A stretch of 64,000 nt of DNA from an uncultured Lachnospiraceae bacterium (lineage in GTDB: Bacteria > Bacillota > Clostridia > Lachnospirales > Lachnospiraceae): the NCBI GenBank assembly GCA_910577105.1, contig CAJTMB010000016.1:3318-67317 (forward strand), in the 5' to 3' direction. Shown here one piece after another: positions 8,285 through 19,113 of this stretch. The notes beneath the pieces were generated by a model. The model did not search any database, was not told the DNA's origin, and saw nothing but the letters and a program-made list of their open reading frames with translations. Position 1 is the first letter of the stretch. The number at the start of each line of letters is the position of its first letter. Both the position numbers and the translations under genes were made by a program.

Positions 8285-11200
8285 TTTTTTACTTACACAC
8301 CTCTTGCGAGGTGTGACTATAAGGTCATGGGTGACCTGGCCGGTACATATGTTTCTACTCACACACCTCTTGCGAGGTGTGACTACTTCCGGGGTATTTC
8401 TTCCGACACATTGGAAGTTTCTACTCACACACCTCTTGCGAGGTGTGACTATATGCGGTCTTGTATTGGCTGCTTTAGAAGAGGTTTCTACTCACACACC
8501 TCTTGCGAGGTGTGACCGTCCAAATCCTGAAACAGACATTCCCCGTTTCCGTTTCTACTCACACACCTCTTGCGAGGTGTGACAGTAAAAATCAACCCCA
8601 AATCCGTTGACTTTGAAGTTTCTACTCACACACCTCTTGCGAGGTGTGACTATCGCTATATCTTACACTTCGTGGGAAATCTAAGTTTCTACTCACACAC
8701 CTCTTGCGAGGTGTGACCGGGATGTCTGCATGGGTGTGAATACTGCTATGCGTTTCTACTCACACACCTCTTGCGAGGTGTGACACACAGCCTTGATTGC
8801 TTTTCAGCCTGTACTTCAGTTTCTACTCACACACCTCTTGCGAGGTGTGACTGTTTGAAAATCCTAAAGATAATCCGAGAATTAGTTTCTACTCACACAC
8901 CTTTTGCGAGGTGTGACCTGACCATGCCATTGATAGATGGGACGCGGATGGGTTTCTACTCACACACCTCTTGCGAGGTGTGACTAATGTCACAGGTTGA
9001 TGGACAAATAGGGTCACTGTTTCTACTCACACACCTCTTGCGAGGTGTGACGAGGATGGCGTGGACGTTCTGGCAAAAATCATAAGTTTCTACTCACACA
9101 CCTCTTGCGAGGTGTGACTAAACCAACATCAGTTCCATAGGCTCCATCCCAAGTTTCTACTCACACACCTCTTGCGAGGTGTGACTATGCTTGTTTGTGC
9201 CTGATTTTTCTATAACTGTGTTTCTACTCACACACCTCTTGCGAGGTGTGACTAAGCCTTAAAACGCAAAATAAACGATTTTAGAAGTTTCTACTCACAC
9301 ACCTCTTGCGAGGTGTGACAATATATCCAGGGATACTGTATGGGATTGGAAGAGTTTCTACTCACACACCTCTTGCGAGGTGTGACTTTCTGGAAGTTAT
9401 TGGAACTGCGTTGATGTAAAGTTTCTACTCACACACCTCTTGCGAGGTGTGACCGTCATCGAACAAATTTATTGTCTTTAATGCGTGGTTTCTACTCACA
9501 CACCTCTTGCGAGGTGTGACCCGGGTTGACTACTGCTGGCATTCCAACTACCTGGTTTCTACTCACACACCTCTTGCGAGGTGTGACTCTAATACTTCCC
9601 ATTCAGATTCATTCAGTGCGGTTTCTACTCACACACCTCTTGCGAGGTGTGACACCATCAGACATTATAACGATAGTTCCAACAAACGGTTTCTACTCAC
9701 ACACCTCTTGCGAGGTGTGACCGGTGCAACAATGAATTTTAATCTTGAAACCATAGTTTCTACTCACACACCTCTTGCGAGGTGTGACATAGTGTGCCGG
9801 TAAGAATAAGGGAACGGCAAGAGTTTCTACTCACACACCTCTTGCGAGGTGTGACCTGACCCGACTGCATCTATTGCGGTAGGTCAGGTGTTTCTACTCA
9901 CACACCTCTTGCGAGGTGTGACAAAAAAACCTTTTGGAACAGTTATATTGATACCGTTTCTACTCACACACCTCTTGCGAGGTGTGACTTTACCTTCAGG
10001 GCTTATTATATGCCACTTTATAGTTTCTACTCACACACCTCTTGCGAGGTGTGACCCCAGCCCTCTAGCCACTGTTTCCAGTTTCAGATGTTTCTACTCA
10101 CACACCTCTTGCGAGGTGTGACCTTTTTGGCATAAGAAAAGCGACCTCTGATTTAGGTTTCTACTCACACACCTCTTGCGAGGTGTGACCACATCATCAA
10201 TACTGAACACAATCCCTCTGCAATGTTTCTACTCACACACCTCTTGCGAGGTGTGACAACGGACGATATTTCCATATCCATTGATGACAGGGGTTTCTAC
10301 TCACACACCTCTTGCGAGGTGTGACTTAACCGACACTATGCCTGGAATATGCCGGGTGTGTTTCTACTCACACACCTCTTGCGAGGTGTGACTGGAACGC
10401 GCCGTGAGAGCATTAAAGAGGGAAAAAGTTTCTACTCACACACCTCTTGCGAGGTGTGACCCCCGTACGCATGGCAACACGCACCGCCGTATCGTTTCTA
10501 CTCACACACCTCTTGCGAGGTGTGACCACAGAAAATGCGGTCCATGGAACGCGCCGTGAGTTTCTACTCACACACCTCTTGCGAGGTGTGACAAAATCAC
10601 ATCCAAGATGTCCCGGGAGGAGAAAAGTTTCTACTCACACACCTCTTGCGAGGTGTGACAGCAGGAGCTGTGGGATAAAGTGCAGGATATGATGTTTCTA
10701 CTCACACACCTCTTGCGAGGTGTGACGGCTGTATTGCTGATACGGCGTTTCTCAGGGAAAGTTTCTACTCACACACCTCTTGCGAGGTGTGACATATCAG
10801 CACGGGACATGATATATTTTACAACAGTTTCTACTCACACACCTCTTGCGAGGTGTGACGGGATTTCACGCACAATCTGAATCTTATTGGTACGTTTCTA
10901 CTCACACACCTCTTGCGAGGTGTGACAAAAGCAGTAAAAGGTGATGTAAACGACTACAGGTTTCTACTCACACACCTCTTGCGAGGTGTGACCAGCCATC
11001 CCCATGCCACCGCGCACATGTCAAAGTTTCTACTCACACACCTCTTGCGAGGTGTGACAAACGGAGAAAAAGGGGATTTACGGATAAAAAATGTTTCTAC
11101 TCACACACCTCTTGCGAGGTGTGACGGAAAAAGCCGATGATGGAAAAGGGAAACAGGAAGTTTCTACTCACACACCTCTTGCGAGGTGTGACGTCTTTGT

Positions 11201-14200
11201 CAGTTCCGGGCTTCCCGGCCATGACGTTTCTACTCACACACCTCTTGCGAGGTGTGACATTCCTGATAACATTCCTTTCCTCCTTCCAAAAGTTTCTACT
11301 CACACACCTCTTGCGAGGTGTGACGATAATTAGTGAAATGGGCCGTGATGAACTCGAAGTTTCTACTCACACACCTCTTGCGAGGTGTGACATGCTGGGG
11401 AAAATGGCAAAAAACAAATTTGGCGTTTCTACTCACACACCTCTTGCGAGGTGTGACGGCCCTTGCCCGCCTGGAAGATTACCGGGATGCCCGTTTCTAC
11501 TCACACACCTCTTGCGAGGTGTGACTAAATATGGATACAGATAATTTACGAAAATTACAGTTTCTACTCACACACCTCTTGCGAGGTGTGACATAAGGTC
11601 AGCAATCACACGGGAGGGGACACCATTAGTTTCTACTCACACACCTCTTGCGAGGTGTGACCGTGGAATACCGGAACATACGTTCTTTGTATGTGTTTCT
11701 ACTCACACACCTCTTGCGAGGTGTGACGTTTCCAAATGACCCTTCACGGTCATTTATATTAGTTTCTACTCACACACCTCTTGCGAGGTGTGACTCGGAA
11801 CCGGTACAACCGGAACTTCCCATCCTTGTTTCTACTCACACACCTCTTGCGAGGTGTGACATCTTCTTCAGGGCATTATAAATGGCCGTCTCGGTTTCTA
11901 CTCACACACCTCTTGCGAGGTGTGACTCAGCATTTACAGCTTCAGAATTACAGGTAATGGTTTCTACTCACACACCTCTTGCGAGGTGTGACGTAGCATC
12001 ACTTATTATTATCATTAAACACTTACCGTTTCTACTCACACACCTCTTGCGAGGTGTGACTCAAACCGTATCCGTCAGTCGCACTAAACTCGAGTTTCTA
12101 CTCACACACCTCTTGCGAGGTGTGACGCATTTTCATGTTATGTTGCCATTGAGGGAAATAGTTTCTACTCACACACCTCTTGCGAGGTGTGACTGCAAGA
12201 ACGTGCTGAAGCTTTTCCACAAGAAAGTTTCTACTCACACACCTCTTGCGAGGTGTGACGGGTTTAAAAATGGGAAAGACACCGGAATACACAGTTTCTA
12301 CTCACACACCTCTTGCGAGGTGTGACCGGCCAGGAATGCCGCGAACCTGCCCTGACATAGTTTCTACTCACACACCTCTTGCGAGGTGTGACCCTTTCGT
12401 AGTCCGCAGAATTTTCTGGGATGCAAGTTTCTACTCACACACCTCTTGCGAGGTGTGACATATGGCAAGCCGGAATTTAAAAAAACCAATAGAGTTTCTA
12501 CTCACACACCTCTTGCGAGGTGTGACGAAGCTGGCGGAATACATTGTCAAAAAAACCACCGTTTCTACTCACACACCTCTTGCGAGGTGTGACATGGATG
12601 GAAGAGGCAGGGCTAATAGCCGGGACTGTTTCTACTCACACACCTCTTGCGAGGTGTGACTATGGTGATAAAAGAGTACATGGACGGGAACTGCGTTTCT
12701 ACTCACACACCTCTTGCGAGGTGTGACCTGTGGATATTTTCTCCAATGATGTTAAAATTGATGTTTCTACTCACACACCTCTTGCGAGGTGTGACGAAAA
12801 GGATTGTGTACACATGCGACAGGTGCAGGGTTTCTACTCACACACCTCTTGCGAGGTGTGACCCTGCCGGAAGAGGACTGCCAGCTCCTCACAGCAAGTT
12901 TCTACTCACACACCTCTTGCGAGGTGTGACATATTCGACTGTCAATTTTTTATTCATGAATTGAGGTTTCTACTCACACACCTCTTGCGAGGTGTGACTT
13001 GTATCCCATGTGTAATACGCCGACAGTAGAGTTTCTACTCACACACCTCTTGCGAGGTGTGACACTATTGTTCTTCCGATTCTCAACGTACTGTGCGTTT
13101 CTACTCACACACCTCTTGCGAGGTGTGACTGTATATATTTTAATATTCCCTCGCCATCATTAGTTTCTACTCACACACCTCTTGCGAGGTGTGACGCATT
13201 TCTGTTTTATGCATTTCATCTTTTTTCATGTTTCTACTCACACACCTCTTGCGAGGTGTGACTCAAAATCTGCCATCATACCACCTCCTGTAAAATGTTT
13301 CTACTCACACACCTCTTGCGAGGTGTGACACCATTTGCAAGGGATGAATACATTAATGCCTTTGGTTTCTACTCACACACCTCTTGCGAGGTGTGACGCT
13401 TGTCCACAGGCCCTTGCCCATACAGACGACGTTTCTACTCACACACCTCTTGCGAGGTGTGACGGAATTGAAACTGTCACAAAATGAAGAAAGGTAGGTT
13501 TCTACTCACACACCTCTTGCGAGGTGTGACCAAGAAAGCAACTGTAAAAGACGTGATACACAGAGTTTCTACTCACACACCTCTTGCGAGGTGTGACACT
13601 TACAAGTATAATGATTGTTTTTGTCGATTGCGTTTCTACTCACACACCTCTTGCGAGGTGTGACGGAGTGTTAAGCTATGAAGCTGAAACCAACAATCGT
13701 TTCTACTCACACACCTCTTGCGAGGTGTGACTGAAGAGTGTTTAAGAAAGCGAGGAATTACCTATGTTTCTACTCACACACCTCTTGCGAGGTGTGACGC
13801 GTGTAACGCCGCCGCCCTGCTATACAGTTAATGTTTCTACTCACACACCTCTTGCGAGGTGTGACTAATTTCAGTACCTAAAATAACAAAGGAGGTTTTG
13901 GTTTCTACTCACACACCTCTTGCGAGGTGTGACTAAGTGTCGCTTGCTATCTGTTTTCGGTTGCTGTCGTTTCTACTCACACACCTCTTGCGAGGTGTGA
14001 CATATAGGCTTGTAACGCTCTATAAGGGCATTTAGTTTCTACTCACACACCTCTTGCGAGGTGTGACGTGCGGTTGCTATGCTTTAATTTCAAGCACGTT
14101 ATTGTTTCTACTCACACACCTCTTGCGAGGTGTGACTGACAGCAATAAAGTTACCCATATTGGTACTAACAGTTTCTACTCACACACCTCTTGCGAGGTG

Positions 14201-14270
14201 TGACTGAAGAATGTCAGGACATAAGTAACTTTAAAATGTTTCTACTCACACACCTCTTGCGAGGTGTGAC
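8285..14270 (-). CRISPR. Type I-C CRISPR array, 90 repeats and 89 spacers
   Basis: I counted 90 copies of a 33-nt repeat, which in transcript orientation starts GTCACACCTCGC and ends TGAGTAGAAAC, with an 8-bp stem and a GCAA loop. Period is 65-69 nt, so spacers are 32-36 nt. Nearly all repeats are identical. Exceptions are the copy at 8285-8317 (three changes near its left end) and the copy at 8885-8917 (one base). Decay at the left end and the adjacent cas2 and leader on the right show that the leader end is 14270 and transcription runs leftward. Cas5c should cut at the base of the stem, leaving an 11-nt 5' handle TGAGTAGAAAC. With the orphan repeat at 5533 the original array had 91 repeats. 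Some spacers look phage-derived: one contains a ribosome site plus start codon, and two overlap each other. Confidence 0.99.
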
Positions 14271-14426
14271 CGCTACAATTAGTATGTTATAGCAAGTACA
14301 CCACTAAATACAAGGGGTGGACTAAATTTTTTTATGATATCTACTTCTATTACTGATAAATTTAATACATTTTTTAGGCGAACCTGCCGATTGTTTTCAA
14401 ATCACCTCACCTTCGCGGTTTTGTAC
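14271..14426 (-). promoter_or_regulatory. CRISPR leader with array promoter
   Basis: The 156 nt between cas2 and the first repeat is AT-rich and non-coding. It contains a promoter reading into the array: -35 TTGTAT (14308-14313), 16-bp spacer, -10 TATAAC (14286-14291), which puts the start about 10 nt before the first repeat. New spacers would be added at 14270. Confidence 0.85.
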
Positions 14427-14717
14427 TCAAACGATAATCACTCCCTCAGGATTATAAGTTTTCTTGGCACCAACATGCTCAACCTTTCTTTCCCAGTTAT
14501 TTCCCAAATAATAAAAGCGAAGGCTATCCTGCTCTTGATTAATTAATTTTATTAGAGTATCTTTTAATTTTAAGAAAGCAGAATAATCCAAATCTGCTTC
14601 AAAGACAGAATTTTGAACACGTTGACCATGATTTTGGCACTCTTTTGCTACCTTTCGCAGTCTTGTCCTGCCAGCAGCATCAATTGTACTTACATCATAA
14701 CTAATTAAAACCAACAT
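14427..14717 (-). CDS. cas2: CRISPR-associated endoribonuclease-fold protein Cas2
   Basis: Cas2 bridges two Cas1 dimers in the spacer-integration complex. The 96-aa protein starts MLVLISYDVST, the family's first strand with the conserved Asp, and has the typical QNSVFEADL second strand. I choose the ATG at 14717 with AGTAGGTG upstream; an in-frame GTG at 14726 would add three residues. It follows cas1 by a few bases and is the last gene of the operon before the leader. Confidence 0.97.
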   Translation of the reverse strand: MLVLISYDVSTIDAAGRTRLRKVAKECQNHGQRVQNSVFEADLDYSAFLKLKDTLIKLINQEQDSLRFYYLGNNWERKVEHVGAKKTYNPEGVIIV

Positions 14718-14726
14718 AATCTGCAC

Positions 14727-15749
14727 CTACTTCATCAAATAAGAAGGATACTCGTCAATATCACCTCTTACATATTTCGCCAGAAGATTACTTTGTATAT
14801 AAGGAAGCAGACCAAAAGGAATTTTCTGTTTTAAATAGGGATGAATCATATCCGTCCGCTTTTTTTCCTGCCACTTTGTCAGAACTTTCTTTCTTCCCTC
14901 GTCATTCAGCCACACTGCCCCTGATATCTGTTCTTCAAAATCCTCTTCCCCAATAATCTGCAAATTCAAAAGTGTTATAACGAAACGCTCTACAATACAT
15001 CGGGCTTCCTCTACCAAATCACAGGCCAATGAGTTTCTCCCGCTCCGTAAAGCATGGCAAAAGCCGATATAACTGTCGAGCCCAACGGTTTCAAGAGCTG
15101 CGGCAAATTCATTTGTAGCCAACGTATATACAAATGATAACATCGCATTGACCGGATCCAATGGTGGTCTTTTTGTACGCAATTCAAATGTAAAATGTAC
15201 CCTTTGATTTGTTATCAGTTTATTAAATATGGAAAAATAATTCTGGGCACAATTACCTTCAATTCCAATGACTTCTTCCAGACTCTGCGCTGCAAATACT
15301 TTATGAATCCCCTGCGAAAGCACTTCTAAAACTGCTTTTATTTCCTCATCCTCTCTCAAATTTGGGTTATCATGCAAAGTCCTGCGAATCAACTGCCTCG
15401 TATTACTGAACTTTGCTGCCATTGTGTTTTGAGCCAGTTGAAGACCATTATCCCGGAAACAATCAATCTGCGCCACCCTCAAAAATACGTTTCCCTTGGT
15501 TTCTCCATATACCTTAGCCAAAAATTTCCCCTGCGGAGAAATGAAACTGATTGGAATGGTCTTGCTTACGCATTTTCCCATAAGTGCAGGAGAACAACCC
15601 ACATAACTGAAACAGACTACACTTTCTACATTATCAAAAGGGATTCTCAATTTTTCATCTCCGTCAATCTTGCAGACGATATTTTCTCCATCCAGGGACA
15701 GATAGGCGGCTTCATTTGTAATATATATCGTATTTAAAAGCTTTCTCAT
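14727..15749 (-). CDS. cas1: CRISPR-associated integrase Cas1 (type I-C)
   Basis: Metal-dependent integrase that inserts new spacers next to the leader. In the 340-aa protein from the ATG at 15749 the metal ligands are E164 (GIEGNCAQ), H232 (FCHALRSGRN) and D244 (LACDLVEEAR). The start matches the family's usual MRKLLNTIYIT beginning, and GGAGG lies 13 nt upstream; a longer frame from 15788 would overlap cas4. It sits between cas4 and cas2, the standard adaptation module. Its conservation and the almost uniform leader-side repeats suggest adaptation has been active. Confidence 0.97.
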   Translation of the reverse strand: MRKLLNTIYITNEAAYLSLDGENIVCKIDGDEKLRIPFDNVESVVCFSYVGCSPALMGKCVSKTIPISFISPQGKFLAKVYGETKGNVFLRVAQIDCFRDNGLQLAQNTMAAKFSNTRQLIRRTLHDNPNLREDEEIKAVLEVLSQGIHKVFAAQSLEEVIGIEGNCAQNYFSIFNKLITNQRVHFTFELRTKRPPLDPVNAMLSFVYTLATNEFAAALETVGLDSYIGFCHALRSGRNSLACDLVEEARCIVERFVITLLNLQIIGEEDFEEQISGAVWLNDEGRKKVLTKWQEKKRTDMIHPYLKQKIPFGLLPYIQSNLLAKYVRGDIDEYPSYLMK

Positions 15750-15768
15750 ACTCGAAGTCTCACCTCCT

Positions 15769-16443
15769 TCATAAATCTGAATCAGCAATCATTTCAATTA
15801 CTGTACGCAGATTATTATGTCGTTTTAAATCCGGCATACATAAATCTTTCATAGAACATCCGCTGCACTTTTGCCCTTTCCGCATTGGCGGTATATCGCC
15901 GTTTGCAAAGTGTAGTCTCATCTCTGTCAAAGTCAATCTCAGTTTCTCTTCATAAACACTAAACTGCTCTCTTACCGGAAGCTGGATTCGCTTTTTCACA
16001 TCTGCATAGTATATCACTGCATCACAATCACATCCAAATACATAATCCACACAAAGCTTCTGTGCAAAGACCTGCATGCAATCCTCTTCATGAAAATCCT
16101 TTTCTTTTGGTTTTGTAGGTTTATATTCCACAATACACACAGAATACTTTTCTTTGCTTCCATGGATAGAAACACCCTTTTTCGACTCCGTCAGTTCCAG
16201 ACAGTCTGTCACTCCATACAAATCGTATTCCGGCAAATCATTATATACAGGAACCGAAGTAAACACTTTTTTCCCTTTTACGGAATAATGCTTATCCGAA
16301 TCGTGCACACGACCATGCAACAGATTTGCTTTCGTGACAAAGGCGTTCTCTGCCCACGCACGGTCAATCTCAAGCAGTCCCCATCTGTGCGGGCAGTACA
16401 GATAATGCTGGATAGAGCGAATGGAAATCTCTATTGTACTCAT
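15769..16443 (-). CDS. cas4: CRISPR-associated exonuclease Cas4
   Basis: RecB-fold nuclease with an iron-sulfur cluster; in I-C systems it trims prespacers and selects those with the right PAM. In 224 aa the cluster cysteines are C17 (LYCPHRW), C193, C196 and C202 (KCSGCSMKDLC). Nuclease residues are H44, D80, E106 and K108 (VEYKP). The start overlaps the end of cas7 by 4 nt, so translation is coupled. Confidence 0.96.
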   Translation of the reverse strand: MSTIEISIRSIQHYLYCPHRWGLLEIDRAWAENAFVTKANLLHGRVHDSDKHYSVKGKKVFTSVPVYNDLPEYDLYGVTDCLELTESKKGVSIHGSKEKYSVCIVEYKPTKPKEKDFHEEDCMQVFAQKLCVDYVFGCDCDAVIYYADVKKRIQLPVREQFSVYEEKLRLTLTEMRLHFANGDIPPMRKGQKCSGCSMKDLCMPDLKRHNNLRTVIEMIADSDL

Positions 16444-17300
16444 AATTTTTCTAATAATGCTACACCATCCGGCATATCTCTATCTATGCAGATTTCATAA
16501 TCTGAAAATGCGCGGGGAGGTATGTCGCTCTTTGCAGTGATACTAACTTTGTCAAACAAAATATGAGACGGACAATTTCCAAGAACATTGCTATGTTTAA
16601 ACACGTAAAGTTTACGCATACACATTTTACCTCTGGCAGCGCTGTGGTCATTTTCAAACATATTTATAATTGCCATCCACAGCAGCTCCACATCTTTTTC
16701 GGATAAATCCGTTACCTTATTTGCCAGCGCAGCAGATACATAACCTTCTGCACGATAGAGCGCATATGGAATCGTGCTCTTTCTTCCTATTTCCGTATCT
16801 CCCGTTTCTTTGCGCACTTCTGTTGTTCTGGCCTGGCGTGTAATTGCAACATCCTGCACATTGACCGGTGACAGGCTTCTGGCAAAATTAATCTGCACAG
16901 GTCCCCTGACAATTCCGCAGGGGTCATCACCAGTAGACATTACAGCGCCAAAGGTGCGCACATCATAATAATTCCTACACATATAGTCCCGTGCTTTCCT
17001 GACATCATCCGGATTTTTTATCTTTTCCTTATTGTGGGGAATCCCTTCCGCATCATAAGCCTCAGTAAACTTGGTATTCAGGGCTTTATCCGGTTTAATC
17101 AGAATATTGTATCCCGATTCCCCCTCTTTACAGAGTTCCACATAGTTTCTGATTTTTCTCTTCAGACATACATCGGTTATGTATCCATAACCCGTTTCCG
17201 CATCGATACGTGGGGAATTTCCCGCATCCGGGTCGCCATTTGGATTTCCGTTTTCCACATCAAAAAGCATCACAAAATCATATCTGTTTTCAATAGCCAT
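16440..17300 (-). CDS. cas7: Cascade backbone protein Cas7 (Csd2), type I-C
   Basis: RAMP-fold subunit that polymerises along the crRNA spacer. The start at 17300 (MAIENRYDFVMLFDVENGNPNGDPD, here abbreviated by its DVENGNPNGDPD motif) follows GGGAGG and lies 1 nt after the cas8c stop; an upstream in-frame start would overlap cas8c. The glycine-rich DPCGIVRGPVQ stretch and VAITRQART are typical of Csd2. Length, 286 aa, is normal. Confidence 0.96.
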   Translation of the reverse strand: MAIENRYDFVMLFDVENGNPNGDPDAGNSPRIDAETGYGYITDVCLKRKIRNYVELCKEGESGYNILIKPDKALNTKFTEAYDAEGIPHNKEKIKNPDDVRKARDYMCRNYYDVRTFGAVMSTGDDPCGIVRGPVQINFARSLSPVNVQDVAITRQARTTEVRKETGDTEIGRKSTIPYALYRAEGYVSAALANKVTDLSEKDVELLWMAIINMFENDHSAARGKMCMRKLYVFKHSNVLGNCPSHILFDKVSITAKSDIPPRAFSDYEICIDRDMPDGVALLEKL

Positions 17301-17301
17301 A

Positions 17302-19113
17302 TTATTGTTCCTCCCTTTCTTTCTCATCGATTATCACATCTGTTTTTTCATAAAAGTTCTGATGCTGTTGATAATATCCGACCGCAAATCGTCCCTGGTT
17401 CTGTAATGAGAGCGCTTTCGGAAACTCCTCATGCACTTTTCCCACTATTTCACTAATCAGCTTGTCAAAAAATACAGGCCTTTTTACCTTGTTCATATGA
17501 TTCTGTGCCAGTTTTAAAAGCTTTGGAAATACCATTGCCGGATTGGACATTGCCGATGCAAAATAAGCATCTTTGATTGTCCTGTTCAATGCATTACCGG
17601 ATGCCTCCTGCTGCAGTTTTTCCAGAACTGCAAAAAGTCTGCCACATACATATGCCTGATTATCATTGTCTTTGTTTAGTGCCACCTTTAATTCCTCCTT
17701 TTTCGCATAATTTCTATTGATACAGGCTTTTATGATGCCTGTGCGTACCATGTTCCTATCACTGTCAAGGTCTGTCTTTACACGTCTTACCACTGTATCC
17801 AACAGGGAAACCGGATAATCCGTTCCATACAGGACCGCTTCAAACAGCTTTGTGAGTATGGCCGGATTCACATTTTCAGCCTTGCTCTTAGGTGAAATCA
17901 GTTCATTTCTGATTCTAAAGAACGATACCGGACGCATATTATCAGCCATTTTCATATCCGCTTGATGTCTTGCAATGTGATACAGGACATCTGCAAATCT
18001 TCTCCGATAAATAAACTTCATTGCCAGACGAGATGAGTTCGGTTTAAAGCCTACCATATAAAAATCCACGTCGGAATCAATAGAAGCAGGAATAGCAAGC
18101 CTGTCCTTCGTTATTTTTCCTGTCGGGGCGGCTTGCATCACGGATTCCAGCATTTTCTCCACCTGGCTGACATCCATTTTATCGGCTTGTCCAAAAAGCA
18201 TGGCGCTGATAAGCGCTTCATTGCTTTCATTTTCACTCATTGCCCAAAAAACCACTGTCATATCATCCAACAGAACTTTGTGCTTACTGTCGCTAAGGAG
18301 ATAATTTAACGCTTCCGTATATTTCTTCATCACACTTTCCGAAATGTTGCTGTTGTAGGACTGCTCAAGTCCATAAGAGCCTTCCGATGCATTGTTGAAC
18401 CCTATCAGCACACTTCCCGTTGCAAGCCCGCCGTACACTCCCTTAATTTTGTTATGTATACGGGCAATGGGCTCCACCGCGCCACCCACTGCACACTGGG
18501 AAATACGTATGTCCGCATCTCCTGATGGATGTTCTTTCTCTGTCTCCCATCTTTCCTTTACCAGACGGTCTTCCTGTAAAAGTAAATCCGGATACCCTGA
18601 TAAACAGAAAATAAAATTGGATTTGGCAAAATCTTTTCCTAACTTCAACAGTTGCGGATTTTGTGTTTCTTCCTCCGGCTTCCAATTCTGTATAAATGTC
18701 CGGTAAGCATTTACCACCGGAGTATCGATTCCTTCCAGATATGTCAGGTTCTTTTCCACAAACGCTTCATGGGATTTCTTTGCCTTACCCGTCCGGTCTT
18801 CTGCCGTCAAGCCTTCTTCTGCCCAATTCAATCCGAAAAGATATGCCGGTCTGTGCTCAATGAAATTAGATTCAATCCCCGTTTTCTCTGTTCTCTGCGG
18901 CATCATCACATCCTGCGGCACCCATTTTTCCTTCAGTTTTCCTTTTCCTGCCGCTATTTCTTCTTTATTCTGATAATTGATAATTTCCGCTATCTGTCCT
19001 TCATGTGTCAGACAAACCAGATAATGTATCTTTACATTGCTATACCCCGCCGGCAGAACCTTTCCGGCTTTTGCAAGTATATCATAATATTCGCAAAGAG
19101 CTTTGATTAGCAT
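17302..19113 (-). CDS. cas8c: Cascade large subunit Cas8c (Csd1)
   Basis: Large subunit that recognises the PAM and recruits Cas3. The 603-aa protein begins MLIKALCEYYDILAKAG, the standard Csd1 start, and contains the family motifs LIGFNNASEGSYG and FYMVGFKPNSSRLA. In I-C systems an internal start within cas8c gives the small subunit Cas11c; an in-frame candidate cannot be chosen with confidence here. It overlaps the end of cas5c by 7 nt. Confidence 0.97.
   Translation of the reverse strand: MLIKALCEYYDILAKAGKVLPAGYSNVKIHYLVCLTHEGQIAEIINYQNKEEIAAGKGKLKEKWVPQDVMMPQRTEKTGIESNFIEHRPAYLFGLNWAEEGLTAEDRTGKAKKSHEAFVEKNLTYLEGIDTPVVNAYRTFIQNWKPEEETQNPQLLKLGKDFAKSNFIFCLSGYPDLLLQEDRLVKERWETEKEHPSGDADIRISQCAVGGAVEPIARIHNKIKGVYGGLATGSVLIGFNNASEGSYGLEQSYNSNISESVMKKYTEALNYLLSDSKHKVLLDDMTVVFWAMSENESNEALISAMLFGQADKMDVSQVEKMLESVMQAAPTGKITKDRLAIPASIDSDVDFYMVGFKPNSSRLAMKFIYRRRFADVLYHIARHQADMKMADNMRPVSFFRIRNELISPKSKAENVNPAILTKLFEAVLYGTDYPVSLLDTVVRRVKTDLDSDRNMVRTGIIKACINRNYAKKEELKVALNKDNDNQAYVCGRLFAVLEKLQQEASGNALNRTIKDAYFASAMSNPAMVFPKLLKLAQNHMNKVKRPVFFDKLISEIVGKVHEEFPKALSLQNQGRFAVGYYQQHQNFYEKTDVIIDEKEREEQ

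Noticed and set aside
8225..12964. Many open frames with recurring STHTPLARCD and FLLTHLLRGVT
   Set aside because: They are translations of the CRISPR repeats on the plus strand, not proteins.
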